Positions 16,844-25,683 of a stretch of 64,000 bases of DNA are shown here, one piece after another; the first letter of the stretch is position 1; every line of letters begins with the position of its first letter. The notes beneath the pieces were generated by a model. The model ran no database searches. It had not been told where the DNA came from and saw nothing but the letters and a program-made list of their open reading frames with translations. This DNA is from Flavobacterium crassostreae (lineage in GTDB: Bacteria > Bacteroidota > Bacteroidia > Flavobacteriales > Flavobacteriaceae). Location of the stretch: positions 1,054,001-1,118,000 of the forward strand of contig NZ_CP017688.1 in the NCBI RefSeq assembly GCF_001831475.1, read 5' to 3'. The position numbers were made by a program, and so were the translations under genes.

Positions 16844-18142
16844 TTGGACCCAGATCCCAGTTTGAATTTCGCGTACACACTAGATATGAATCTTGTGTTT
16901 GGTTTTCTAGGAATATTTGTATTGTTACTTTGTTCTGCATTAGTATCCGGAGCCGAGGTGGCTTTATTCTCTTTATCACCAAAAGATATAGATCAAGCCA
17001 TTCAAGGAAATGACACCAAGGGCAAAATTCTGGCAGACCTACTCGAGAGACCCAAGAGATTGCTTGCAACACTTTTGGTTGCTAATAATTTTATTAATAT
17101 TGGTGTAGTGATCCTTTTTTCTTTTATTGGCAAAGGATTGTTTGAAGCCGTTACTTCGGTTGTTCTAAAATTTATCCTAGAGGTAATTGTAGTTACTTTT
17201 TTGTTATTGCTCTTTGGAGAGGTATTGCCTAAGGTTTATGCAAGCAGAAACAATGTTAAATTTGCTAAATTGGTGCTTTATCCTATAGTGGTTTTAGATA
17301 AATTGCTGTCGCCAATTAGCATCCCAATGCGCCAATTAACCGTTTATTTGCATAACAAATTAGGAAAGCAAAAAACCAACTTTTCTGTAGACCAACTCTC
17401 CCAAGCATTAGAACTCACCTCCTCTGAAGATACCTCTTCTGAAGAACAAAAAATATTAGAAGGGATTGTTTCTTTTGGTAACACAGATACCAAACAAGTA
17501 ATGAGTCCTAGGATTGATATCTTTGCCCTAGAGGTAACGGCAACTTTTGAGGAGATTTATCCCAAAATTATAGAAAAAGGATATTCCAGAATTCCGGTTT
17601 ACCGAGATAATGTAGATCAGATTGAAGGGGTTTTGTTTGTAAAAGATTTATTGCCACACATTAATACCAGTCAATTTGATTGGGCGAGTTTAATACGAGC
17701 TCCTTTTTTTGTTCCAGAAAACAAAAAACTAGATAATTTGCTCAAAGATTTTCAGAACATGAAAAGCCATTTAGCCATAGTGGTAGACGAGTACGGAGGT
17801 ACTTCTGGATTGGTATCTTTGGAGGATGTTATAGAAGAAATTGTAGGAGATATTAGTGATGAGTTTGATGATGAGGATATTAATTTTTCGCAGTTGGATG
17901 ACAAAAACTATATTTTTGAGGGAAAAATAAATTTAAAAGATTTTTATAGAATTATAGAAGTTGACGAGGATTTATTTGAAATTAAAAAGGGAGAAGCAGA
18001 AACACTGGCAGGATTTATTCTTGAGATTTCAGGAAATTTTCCAACAAAAGGACAAAAAATATCCTACGAAAACTGCTTATTTACCATAGAAGCAGTAGAT
18101 AAAAAACGAATAAAACAGATAAAAGTAACCCTGGATGCTTAA
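16844..18142 (+). CDS. gldE: Gliding motility-associated protein GldE
   Basis: This 432-residue membrane protein belongs to the CNNM/HlyC-CorC family. It has an N-terminal transmembrane DUF21-like domain (about residues 15-150, with SALVSGAEVALFSLS), a CBS-domain pair (about 200-330, with MSPRIDIFAL and VVDEYGGTSGLVSLEDVIEEIVGDI), and a C-terminal CorC_HlyC domain. In F. johnsoniae GldE is encoded next to GldD and can partly compensate for loss of other gliding functions. The start taken here is a TTG giving MDPDPSLNF, which I believe is conserved in GldE; the alternative ATG at 16886 would remove 14 residues. It overlaps gldD by 8 bp. Confidence 0.92.
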   Translation: MDPDPSLNFAYTLDMNLVFGFLGIFVLLLCSALVSGAEVALFSLSPKDIDQAIQGNDTKGKILADLLERPKRLLATLLVANNFINIGVVILFSFIGKGLFEAVTSVVLKFILEVIVVTFLLLLFGEVLPKVYASRNNVKFAKLVLYPIVVLDKLLSPISIPMRQLTVYLHNKLGKQKTNFSVDQLSQALELTSSEDTSSEEQKILEGIVSFGNTDTKQVMSPRIDIFALEVTATFEEIYPKIIEKGYSRIPVYRDNVDQIEGVLFVKDLLPHINTSQFDWASLIRAPFFVPENKKLDNLLKDFQNMKSHLAIVVDEYGGTSGLVSLEDVIEEIVGDISDEFDDEDINFSQLDDKNYIFEGKINLKDFYRIIEVDEDLFEIKKGEAETLAGFILEISGNFPTKGQKISYENCLFTIEAVDKKRIKQIKVTLDA

Positions 18143-18719
18143 ATATAAAAAACAAAACATAAACCATGTGTTGCGCCTTTGGACGCTATTGGCATGTGTA
18201 CTATTATTTGCAGGCTGCAAAGAAGATGTAATCCCAAAGCCAGCAAGTCATTTGAGGCTAGATTATCCTGTGGCTAGCTACGCAAATTTTGAAAACAACT
18301 GTCCTTTTACTTTTGAGATTAATGCTTCCGCCATTATAAAAGCAGAGTCTGATTGCGGTTTTGCAATCACCTATCCAAAGATGAAGGCTACTATTTATTT
18401 AACCTACAAACCAGTTACTAACAATATCAATGCGTTGCTAAGGGATGCTCAAAAACTAACCTACGAACACGTTATTAAAGCAGATGACATACTAGAACAA
18501 CCTTTTTTGGACCCTTCCAAGAAAGTTTACGGTATGTTTTATCAAGTAGGAGGTAATGCAGCAACCAATTCTCAATTTTATGTTACAGATAGTACCAAGC
18601 ACTTTATAACCGGTTCGGTATATTTTTATGCTAAGCCTAATTTTGACTCCATCATGCCAGCAGCTAGTTATGTAAAAAACGACATGCAACGACTCATGGA
18701 GACCTTATCCTGGAAATAA
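18135..18719 (+). CDS. gldD: Gliding motility lipoprotein GldD
   Basis: This 194-residue lipoprotein has a signal peptide ending in the lipobox LLFAGC and a mature part starting CKEDVIPKPASHLRLDYP. GldD is an essential component of the gliding and type IX secretion machinery of Flavobacterium. The internal stretches YPKMKATIYLTYKPV and GGNAATNSQFYVTDSTKHFITGSVYF match the family. It overlaps gldE by 8 bp, so the two are translationally coupled. A strong terminator follows. Its presence implies the host glides and/or has T9SS, with the remaining gld genes elsewhere. Confidence 0.95.
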   Translation: MLKYKKQNINHVLRLWTLLACVLLFAGCKEDVIPKPASHLRLDYPVASYANFENNCPFTFEINASAIIKAESDCGFAITYPKMKATIYLTYKPVTNNINALLRDAQKLTYEHVIKADDILEQPFLDPSKKVYGMFYQVGGNAATNSQFYVTDSTKHFITGSVYFYAKPNFDSIMPAASYVKNDMQRLMETLSWK

Positions 18720-18744
18720 TTTAAAAGCCTTAAATCACGCTCAC

Positions 18745-18782
18745 AAAAAAAAGCATTTGTTCTAAAACAAATGCTTTTTTTT
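18745..18782. terminator. Bidirectional terminator between gldD and the HMA lipoprotein
   Basis: A 16-bp perfect inverted repeat (ending GCATTTGT on the left arm) has a 6-nt loop and A/T runs on both sides. It serves two convergent genes. Confidence 0.92.
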
Positions 18783-18802
18783 GGTGTCAAAATGGCCTAG
18801 GG

Positions 18803-19189
18803 TTAGGATTTCATGTCTGTAACCGTGTAGGTTTTTCCGTCTCCAGAGGCTTGCACTGTTTGGGTTAACGTTTCTGGATTTTGAATTGTTTTGTCAAAAC
18901 GTACTGTGGCTTGTTTTGTTTCAAAATCAACAGCAGCCGTTTGTACTCCTTCTAGCTGGATTAATTCTTCTTGTATTGTTTTGGCACAACCAACGGCACA
19001 GGTCATTCCTTCAATAGAAAAACTAGCTGTTTGTAGGTTTTGGGGTGCAATGTCTTTTTTTATTTTAGGAGCCTCCGTAGTTTTAGGAGTTTCGTTTGTA
19101 GTTGCGGTGTTCTCTGGAGTGTTTTTTTTGCAACTTACAAACAAAAGGCTTGCGAGAGCTACTGCGGTTATTGCTTTGGTAATTTTCAT
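18803..19189 (-). CDS. HMA-domain lipoprotein (heavy-metal binding)
   Basis: This 128-residue protein has a lipoprotein signal (lipobox LLFVSC, then KKN), a Thr/Pro-rich linker (about residues 25-50) and a C-terminal heavy-metal-associated domain. The metal loop reads GMTCAVGCAKTIQ, so the two cysteines are spaced CxxxC instead of the usual CxxC. The rest of the fold (LEGVQTAAVDFETKQATVRFD) is typical. It would be anchored in an envelope membrane facing the periplasm, perhaps binding copper. No P-type ATPase or other copper gene is adjacent. Confidence 0.88.
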   Translation of the reverse strand: MKITKAITAVALASLLFVSCKKNTPENTATTNETPKTTEAPKIKKDIAPQNLQTASFSIEGMTCAVGCAKTIQEELIQLEGVQTAAVDFETKQATVRFDKTIQNPETLTQTVQASGDGKTYTVTDMKS

Positions 19190-19299
19190 CAGGATAGGGT
19201 TTTAATAATTTAAATAAAATGAAACGCTATTACAAAATTACTTAAAAAAACAAAGGCTATTTCATAAAATTATTACAATTTTGGGGTAAATTATATTTC

Positions 19300-20166
19300 A
19301 TGGAATCAAAACAATTAAAGTGGGGTTATTTGGTGCTTCTTTCCTTGGTGTGGGGGAGTTCTTTTATTTTAATCAAAAAAGGATTGGTTGGCTTGAGCGC
19401 CATTCAGGTGGGCTCTCTTCGTATTGTTTTTGCGGCAGCTTTTTTGTTGTTAATAGGGTTTAAGAGTTTATCAAAAATCCCTAAAGACAAATGGAAATTT
19501 ATAGCCTTGACCGCTCTTTTTGGGACTTTTGTACCCGCTTTTTTGTTTGCATTAGCACAAACCGAAATAGATAGTTCGGTGAGTTCTATATTAAATTCTT
19601 TGACCCCATTAAACACCTTGATTTTAGGGGCTTTAATTTTTGGAGTGCATTTCCAAAAACGCCAAATTCTAGGAGTCGTAATTGGCCTGGTGGGAAGTTT
19701 GTTGTTGGTTTTTAATGGCGCAATGAACCATCCGGATCAAAATTATTACTATGCCATTTTGGTTATTATAGCCTCTATTTGTTATGCGATCAATGTGAAT
19801 TTAATTAAAAAATATTTGTCTGGTTTAACTCCAGTGAGTATTACCACGGGCAATTTTTTAATTTTAGTTATACCGGCATTGTCTATATTGTATTTGTCTG
19901 GTTTTCAGCAAGTATGGACAATTCCAAAAGTACAACATTCTGTAGGGTTTATTGTGGTTTTGGGTGTGGTTGGAACCGGAATAGCTAATATTTTATTTTT
20001 TAAATTAATACAAATTTCGTCTCCTGTTTTTGCTACCTCGGTTACTTATTTGATTCCGGTGGTTGCTTTTTTTTGGGGTCTGTTAGATAATGAAATGCTT
20101 ACAACAATTCAGTTTTTTGGTGCTTTTATAATATTAATAGGAGTTTATTTATCTGCCAAAAAATAA
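19300..20166 (+). CDS. EamA/DMT superfamily transporter
   Basis: This 288-residue inner-membrane protein has ten hydrophobic segments arranged as two EamA repeats. The first begins LSLVWGSSFILIKKGL; the second begins near residue 150 (YAILVIIASICYAINVNLIKKY). The segment TYLIPVVAFFWGLL is also typical. Such proteins export metabolites, amino acids or drugs, and no substrate can be assigned. It is monocistronic. Confidence 0.9.
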   Translation: MESKQLKWGYLVLLSLVWGSSFILIKKGLVGLSAIQVGSLRIVFAAAFLLLIGFKSLSKIPKDKWKFIALTALFGTFVPAFLFALAQTEIDSSVSSILNSLTPLNTLILGALIFGVHFQKRQILGVVIGLVGSLLLVFNGAMNHPDQNYYYAILVIIASICYAINVNLIKKYLSGLTPVSITTGNFLILVIPALSILYLSGFQQVWTIPKVQHSVGFIVVLGVVGTGIANILFFKLIQISSPVFATSVTYLIPVVAFFWGLLDNEMLTTIQFFGAFIILIGVYLSAKK

Positions 20167-20223
20167 AGAGTGTGCCCAAATTCCGTTTGTTTACAACACA
20201 ATGGATTGGTTGTTGGAACTGGT

Positions 20224-21639
20224 TTAAGGATATTTTGGTTTTTCAGTCGGATTGCTATAGCGATCAAAGTAGTATATCGGAAAGCCTAATTTTTCTAAAT
20301 CTGAGAGTATTTCTGAGCCTTTTCCTACAATGACAATTCGGGTATTGTTGATCAAAAAGTATTTGTTGGCCGCTTGCAAGACCTCTTGAGGAGTTACGGC
20401 ATCAATATTTTTAATATAATTTTCGTAAAAATCTTTTGGGAGTCCTTCGGTTTCAATGTTTAAGGCATACCGAGCAATGGCAGCGGGTTTTTGTACCTGC
20501 ATAACAAAACGGCCTACATAAGCGGCCTTTACCTCTTGTAGTAATTCTTCCGATACCATTTCGGTTCGGATGCGTTGGATTTCGGTTATAAATTCTAGCA
20601 CCGCAGGGGCGGTAGCAAGTGTTTTTATAGAGGAGGCAGATTTGAGTTTGGATACGTATTTTTCGGCACCAATAACAGTGTTGGCACCATAAGTCCATCC
20701 GTTTTTTTCTCTTAAATTCATGTTGAGATAGCTGTTAAAACCGCCTCCCAAAATGTAGGTTGCAATAACTGCCGGAAAAAAGTCTGGATCACTCATCTTT
20801 AAATCCAGCGTATTGACCAAAGCCACTTCGGATTGAGAAGCGTTAGGCATGTCTACAAAATTGATTTGCGTAAAAGCAACGTTTTGCGCTGGAGTGTATT
20901 GCGGTGTGGTAGTGTTGCTTTTTTTCCAAGAGCCAAAAAGTTTTTCAATAGTAGGTTTTATCTCTTTAAATTGAATGTCTCCAATAACCACCAAATAAGC
21001 ATTATCCGGCGCAAAATGGCGGTTGTAGTTTGTTTTTACATCCTCTAGGGTGGTATTGTTTACGGTCTCTAGGGTGGTGTATTCTCCAAAGGGATGGTTG
21101 GTTCCAAACGCCAAAGCATCTACCACTCGGTTCGCAATGGCAGGAACATTTTTTTCTTGCGATTTAATCCCTTCCACTAATTTGGCTTTTTCTTTATCAA
21201 ATTCTTCGGTTGTAAAATTAGGATACAGTGCTCCGTTGGCCATTAATTCTAAAATTCTGGCGGCATATTTAGAAAGGCAACTAGCATACGCACCATGAGA
21301 ACTAAAGCTCATGTTTGCTCCCAAAAAATCGATCTCTTCATTAAAGGTGTCTTTGGGTATGTCGCGGCTTCCATTACCGATTAAGCTACTGCAAAGCTGG
21401 TCTACTCCTTTTTTGTTTCCTTCGGCAAAAGGAGGGTTGTCTATAGTTAGATTGAAGCTTACTTTTGGTAATTTGTGATTCTCAACAACCAATACTTTTA
21501 GGCCATTGGCCAATACAAATGATAAGGGTTTGTTGATTTTTACCGTAGGGGCTTTTCCAGGTTTGGGCTGGTTGCGTTCTTGTGCAGACATAGTAGGGGC
21601 TAATAATAATAGAATGAATAGAAAAATAGTTGTTTTCAT
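20224..21639 (-). CDS. M16 family protein, non-catalytic partner subunit
   Basis: This 471-residue protein has a signal peptide (cleaved near MSAQ) and two M16 domains. It lacks the zinc-binding HxxEH motif: the corresponding stretch reads KKGVDQLCSSLIGNGSRD. It retains the C-terminal-domain features used for substrate binding (GGGFNSYLNMNLREKNGWTYG). In the family, such inactive subunits pair with an active M16 protease, and the active one is encoded 13 bp upstream on the same strand. The pair probably forms a periplasmic peptidase heterodimer. Confidence 0.9.
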   Translation of the reverse strand: MKTTIFLFILLLLAPTMSAQERNQPKPGKAPTVKINKPLSFVLANGLKVLVVENHKLPKVSFNLTIDNPPFAEGNKKGVDQLCSSLIGNGSRDIPKDTFNEEIDFLGANMSFSSHGAYASCLSKYAARILELMANGALYPNFTTEEFDKEKAKLVEGIKSQEKNVPAIANRVVDALAFGTNHPFGEYTTLETVNNTTLEDVKTNYNRHFAPDNAYLVVIGDIQFKEIKPTIEKLFGSWKKSNTTTPQYTPAQNVAFTQINFVDMPNASQSEVALVNTLDLKMSDPDFFPAVIATYILGGGFNSYLNMNLREKNGWTYGANTVIGAEKYVSKLKSASSIKTLATAPAVLEFITEIQRIRTEMVSEELLQEVKAAYVGRFVMQVQKPAAIARYALNIETEGLPKDFYENYIKNIDAVTPQEVLQAANKYFLINNTRIVIVGKGSEILSDLEKLGFPIYYFDRYSNPTEKPKYP

Positions 21640-21652
21640 GCTTACAAAAGGC

Positions 21653-22978
21653 TTATTCTGAGGGGTTTTCAGTAACAGGAATATAATCCAGAATTAGGCG
21701 CTGGTTGGTGTTGAGGTATTTTTTGGCTACCGCTCGGATTTCTTCTCTGGTGATAGATTTATAGGTCTTTAACTCTTGGTTGATAAGCTTTGCATCTCCA
21801 TATAAAAGGTGGTATTTGGCTAGATTTTCGGCAATACCCTCTACCGTAGAATTGCTGTTGATATACTGCATTTCAAACTGATTTTGCAATTTGAGGTAGT
21901 CTCTTTCTGAGATTAAATCGGTTTGTATTTGTGTTATCTCTTGATCTATCTCCAGTAATAACTCTGCTGTGGAGTGGGTGCTCATGGGCAAGCCATACAA
22001 AATATACATGCCATAGTCTTCTTGGCTAAAGTTGACTGCACCTATTTGTAAGGCTATTTTTTTGGTGTCCACAATTCGTTTGTATAATTTAGAACTTTTG
22101 CCATCGCTCAAATAAGAAGAAATTAAGCTTAAAACCCGTGAATCTCTGGTTTTCATTGCAGGAGTTCTGTAAGCGGCAACCACCATCGGGATTTGTATAT
22201 TTGGATCCTGATAAGAGGCTCTTATGGTTTGCGAAATTGGTTGCTCCACATGGATTTGTTTTTTTGTTTTCACCCCTTTTGGAATGGTTCCAAAGTATTT
22301 TTCAATCCATTGTTTGGCTTCTTTTTTTTCAAAGTCACCCGCCACCACCAGTACGGCATTATTTGGGATGTAGAATTTTTTGTTAAAATCTTGAAAATCC
22401 TCCAAAGTAGCGGTGTCCAGATGTTCCATGGCTCCAATTGTAGACCATTTGTAGGGATGGTTTTGGAACAAATGCTCTTTGACCACCGAAATGATTTTGC
22501 CATAAGGGCGGTTGTCGTATCTAGAAGCTTTTTCTTCCTTAATTACCCCATTTTGAGTGGTTATTCCAATTTGGTTAATTACCGGATGCAAGAGTCTTTC
22601 GGATTCCATCCAAAGAGCCAATTCTAAATTATTGGAAGGAAACACTTCGTAATAATACGTGCGATCATCTGAGGTGTTAGCGTTATTGGTACCTCCATTA
22701 GAAGAGACTATCTTAAACCATTCGCCACGCTTTATATTGGCAGTACCCTCAAATAATAAGTGTTCAAAAAAATGCGCAAAACCAGTCTTATCTGGTGCCT
22801 CATCTTTAGAACCCACGTGATACATAACCGAGGTCAAAACAACAGGAGCAGCAGTATCTTGGTGCAAAATTACCTGCATGCCGTTATTTAAATGGTATTG
22901 TTCAAAACTAATTTTTTGAGCATTTGCCATGCCGCCAAGCATAAGGCTAGTACTTAATGCCATTATAGAATTTTTCAT
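21653..22978 (-). CDS. M16 family zinc protease, catalytic subunit
   Basis: This 441-residue protein from the ATG at 22978 (MKNSIMALSTSL) has a signal peptide ending near MANAQ; an upstream in-frame start would spoil that signal. The inverted zinc motif is present as HFFEHLLFEGT (HxxEH), with the distal Glu downstream in the TYYYEVFPSNNLELALWMESE region. It contains two M16 domains. A CAAATTTA sequence at 23034-23041 is a minus-strand -7-like element. It forms an operon with its inactive partner. Target peptides are unknown. Confidence 0.93.
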   Translation of the reverse strand: MKNSIMALSTSLMLGGMANAQKISFEQYHLNNGMQVILHQDTAAPVVLTSVMYHVGSKDEAPDKTGFAHFFEHLLFEGTANIKRGEWFKIVSSNGGTNNANTSDDRTYYYEVFPSNNLELALWMESERLLHPVINQIGITTQNGVIKEEKASRYDNRPYGKIISVVKEHLFQNHPYKWSTIGAMEHLDTATLEDFQDFNKKFYIPNNAVLVVAGDFEKKEAKQWIEKYFGTIPKGVKTKKQIHVEQPISQTIRASYQDPNIQIPMVVAAYRTPAMKTRDSRVLSLISSYLSDGKSSKLYKRIVDTKKIALQIGAVNFSQEDYGMYILYGLPMSTHSTAELLLEIDQEITQIQTDLISERDYLKLQNQFEMQYINSNSTVEGIAENLAKYHLLYGDAKLINQELKTYKSITREEIRAVAKKYLNTNQRLILDYIPVTENPSE

Positions 22979-23151
22979 AGAGATTAGTAAAAATGGGATT
23001 TTGTAAAAACAATACAAACCACCCTAGTGGGGTCAAATTTACTTTTTTTAAAGCAGTTATGTAGTTTTGGAAGCTTTATTTTTATGCTTGATAGCTTATA
23101 ACGTGTTGTAAATGCGGGATTATAGAATTTAAATTTTTTTTGGATATGGCG

Positions 23152-23181
23152 TTGCACGATAAGAATTAAATTGTATATTTG
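23152..23181 (+). promoter_or_regulatory. Promoter of rplU-rpmA
   Basis: TTG at 23152-23154, a 19-bp spacer and TATATTTG at 23174-23181 lie 30 bp before the rplU ATG. Confidence 0.8.
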
Positions 23182-23211
23182 CAACCTTAAAAATCAATAA
23201 ATCAATTTGAT

Positions 23212-23667
23212 ATGTATGCAATCGTAGAGATAGCAGGGCAACAATTTAAAGTAAGCAAAGACTTAAAGGTTTATGTTCATCGTTTAGCTAATGAAGAAGG
23301 TTCAAAAGTTTCTTTTGACAAAGTTTTTTTATTAGATGACAATGGAACAATCACTTTAGGCGCCCCAGCTATAGAAGGTGCTTCAGTAGAAGCTAAAGTG
23401 TTACAACACTTAAAAGGAGATAAAGTTATCGTTTTCAAGAAAAAAAGAAGAAAAGGATACAAAAAGAGAAATGGTCACAGACAATATCTTACTCAAATTG
23501 TAATTGAAGGTATTACTGCGTCTGGTGCTCCTAAAAAAGCAGCAGCAGCTAAAAAACCAGCTGCAAAAAAAGTAACGGCTGATGCAACTACAGAAGAAGC
23601 AGTAGCTCCTAAAGTAAAGAAAGCTCCAAAAGCAAAAGTTGCTAAAAAGGACGATACTAAAGAATAA
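23212..23667 (+). CDS. rplU: 50S ribosomal protein L21 with basic tail
   Basis: The first 103 or so residues are a standard L21 (MYAIVEIAGQQFKVSKDLK, then KKKRRKGYKKRNGHRQYLT). A C-terminal extension of about 45 residues follows, rich in Ala and Lys (KKAAAAKKPAAKKV and similar), ending in KKDDTKE. The total of 151 residues compares with about 103 in E. coli. Extended L21 tails are, as far as I know, common in Flavobacteriia. It is 24 bp upstream of rpmA and shares its promoter. Confidence 0.96.
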   Translation: MYAIVEIAGQQFKVSKDLKVYVHRLANEEGSKVSFDKVFLLDDNGTITLGAPAIEGASVEAKVLQHLKGDKVIVFKKKRRKGYKKRNGHRQYLTQIVIEGITASGAPKKAAAAKKPAAKKVTADATTEEAVAPKVKKAPKAKVAKKDDTKE

Positions 23668-23691
23668 TAATAATATTAAAACGAATACGTC

Positions 23692-23958
23692 ATGGCTCAC
23701 AAGAAAGGTGTCGGTAGTTCCAAGAATGGTAGAGAATCCGAATCAAAACGTTTAGGCGTTAAGATTTTTGGAGGACAAGCTGCCATTGCAGGGAACATCA
23801 TCGTAAGACAAAGAGGTTCAAAACACAATCCAGGTGAAAATGTTTACATTAGTAAAGATCACACCCTACACGCAAGAGTAGATGGAGTGGTACACTTCCA
23901 AAAGAAAAGAGATAACAAATCGTACGTTTCTATACTTCCATTTGAAGTTGAAGCATAA
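23692..23958 (+). CDS. rpmA: 50S ribosomal protein L27
   Basis: This 88-residue L27 has the conserved N-terminus [24 protein letters not shown], which reaches toward the peptidyl-transferase centre, and the core [19 protein letters not shown]. There is no N-terminal extension of the Firmicutes type that needs cleavage. It is second in the rplU-rpmA operon and is followed by a terminator. Confidence 0.97.
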   Translation: MAHKKGVGSSKNGRESESKRLGVKIFGGQAAIAGNIIVRQRGSKHNPGENVYISKDHTLHARVDGVVHFQKKRDNKSYVSILPFEVEA

Positions 23959-23979
23959 TTAGTTTTCTTTAACTATTTT

Positions 23980-24014
23980 AAAAAAACCCGTTTCGTTAAG
24001 AAATGGGTTTTTTT
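23980..24014. terminator. Terminator after rpmA
   Basis: AAAAAAACCC (23980-23989) pairs with GGGTTTTTTT (24005-24014), with additional pairing inside the arms. Confidence 0.85.
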
Positions 24015-24116
24015 GTTTTCCAAAAAGAAGACTTTGACCCCTTTTTAGCCCTACAATAGAATACGCGGATATTTCGTCTCTACTAATAGAGATGTTGTTT
24101 GAACGCACGATATAAA

Positions 24117-24149
24117 TAGCAAAAGCCCTTACAGAATTTGCAAGGGCTT
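24117..24149 (-). terminator. Terminator after the alanine-rich lipoprotein gene
   Basis: AAGCCCTT (24123-24130) pairs with AAGGGCTT (24142-24149) across an 11-nt loop. On the minus strand a short T run follows. Confidence 0.65.
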
Positions 24150-24191
24150 GGTTGTTTGAGGATACTTTTGTTAATAACAAAAAGTTCGATA

Positions 24192-24725
24192 TTATTTGAT
24201 TTTCAAGCGATCAATAGTATTGTTTACACTTTTTTTAGCTTCTTCTTTGGTATTATTTGCTGCTTTCGCGGCATCTTCTTTGGCAGTGTTTACTGCTTTA
24301 GTAGCGTCTTCTTTAGCAGTGTTTACCGCCTTGGTAGCATCTTCTTTGGCAGCGTGGACAGATTCTGTTGCTTCTTGTTTGGTGTTTTTGGCAGCAGTTT
24401 CTAGTTGTTCACCAGCTTCTTTAGCATTTTCTTTTATTTCTGTTGCGATCTCAGTAGCTCTTTCTTTAGAGGTTTCCCAAGCTTTTTTGGAGTCGTCAAC
24501 TACTTTTTGCGCAAGCGCTATTGCTTGTTCGTCTCCGCTTTTTTGAGCTTCTTCCAGTTTCAAGATAGCATCATTATAGGCAGTTTCAAGACCAGTGGTG
24601 TCTGTAGATAGTTGGTCATCTGTAGTAACTACGGTAGTTTCTGTAGTAGTTTCCGTGGTTTCTTTTTTGCAAGAAGTAGCAAAAAGTAAACCCAATACCG
24701 CCATGCTTAAAATAATTTTTTTCAT
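24192..24725 (-). CDS. Lipoprotein with 11-residue helical repeats
   Basis: This 177-residue protein has a lipoprotein signal (MKKIILSMAVLGLLFATSC). The mature region is Thr-rich at first and then a long amphipathic helix. From about residue 120 it has 11-residue repeats of the type AKEDATKAVNT, at least four in a row, closing with KEEAKKSVNN. The periodicity resembles LEA-type or apolipoprotein-like helices. It is probably a periplasm-facing envelope protein, perhaps stress-related. No enzymatic motif is present, and the family is not recognised with certainty. Confidence 0.85.
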   Translation of the reverse strand: MKKIILSMAVLGLLFATSCKKETTETTTETTVVTTDDQLSTDTTGLETAYNDAILKLEEAQKSGDEQAIALAQKVVDDSKKAWETSKERATEIATEIKENAKEAGEQLETAAKNTKQEATESVHAAKEDATKAVNTAKEDATKAVNTAKEDAAKAANNTKEEAKKSVNNTIDRLKIK

Positions 24726-24878
24726 TGTTTTGATTTTAAAGTTAATTTATAGGGTACAAAATGTATGCCAAGTTTTGATGCTGTGATTTAAATACGATCC
24801 TTCCTAATAAGGCAAAGATTACGAATTATGGAGCCGATTTACGGATAACAGTTGCAAATTTAGCACGCATGCTCCATA

Positions 24879-25622
24879 CTAATTCCCAAAGCCTATTCTA
24901 AGACCCAATTGTATATTTGGTAGCGTTTCCGTTGTTTTTAAAGGTTTTATAGCCAATCCAAGGTATTTGCCATTGGAGTCGTAATCGTCAACATTTACGA
25001 AACGCTCTCGGGTTACATTTGCAAAACCAATACCTATAAAAGATTCAAAAGCAATATTAGAATCTTGAAATATTTGTTTTCCAATAACCAAAGAGATTCC
25101 GGTTTTGGTTTTAATATCTTTTTTTCCTTCTAAGACAGAAGGAGTAGTTGTATAAGATTTTTCTTCGGTTTGGTATTCTCGGTTGTTTGTTTTCGAAAAT
25201 ACTTGAATCCCAAAGGACCAACCTTCAATAGCATCATAATCCGATGAAGGGTAGTATTTTATGGCGGCTCTAAAAGCAGTACCCATAGCGGCCTTGGTTT
25301 CGCCGTAATCGTCATCATTTTCTCCAGAGAGAGTAAAGTTGTTTGCTATGTAGGCATAGGTCAAGCCTGCGGAGGCTTCTGCACTAAGTTTTTTTGAAAA
25401 TCTATATTCTGCAATTACAGGAAATTCGCCGGATACAAATCCTAATAAATCGGTTTTTACAACCCACTTATAGGAGTTGTCTTTGGTAGTGCCCGATGTG
25501 GATAGTCCTGTTGGGGTGTACACTTTAATTTTTAAAGGAGTTTGTGTTTCTTCTGTTCTTGTTTGGCCAATAGCCAAGGAAGTAGTTAGTAAGGAAGTTA
25601 GTAGGAATAGTTTTATTTTCAT
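24879..25622 (-). CDS. Putative outer-membrane beta-barrel protein
   Basis: This 247-residue protein has a signal peptide (MKIKLFLLTSLLTTSLAIGQ) followed by many short amphipathic strands, such as EYRFSKKLSAEASAGLTYAYI, AFRAAIKYYP and WSFGIQVFSK. It ends LGLRIGFGN. This looks like a small barrel of the kind annotated as DUF3575 or outer-membrane-like in Bacteroidota, but I cannot fix the family. It is divergent from the gene starting at 25684. Confidence 0.75.
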   Translation of the reverse strand: MKIKLFLLTSLLTTSLAIGQTRTEETQTPLKIKVYTPTGLSTSGTTKDNSYKWVVKTDLLGFVSGEFPVIAEYRFSKKLSAEASAGLTYAYIANNFTLSGENDDDYGETKAAMGTAFRAAIKYYPSSDYDAIEGWSFGIQVFSKTNNREYQTEEKSYTTTPSVLEGKKDIKTKTGISLVIGKQIFQDSNIAFESFIGIGFANVTRERFVNVDDYDSNGKYLGLAIKPLKTTETLPNIQLGLRIGFGN

Positions 25623-25683
25623 GAATATTTAAGTTAAATTGTTAACAAAATTAGTTTATTTTTGCAAAAAAATAACAATAATT

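Noticed and set aside
23959..24180. 73-residue minus-strand ORF after rpmA
   Set aside because: Its C-terminal part is encoded by the rpmA terminator hairpin, it has no promoter and matches no family I know.
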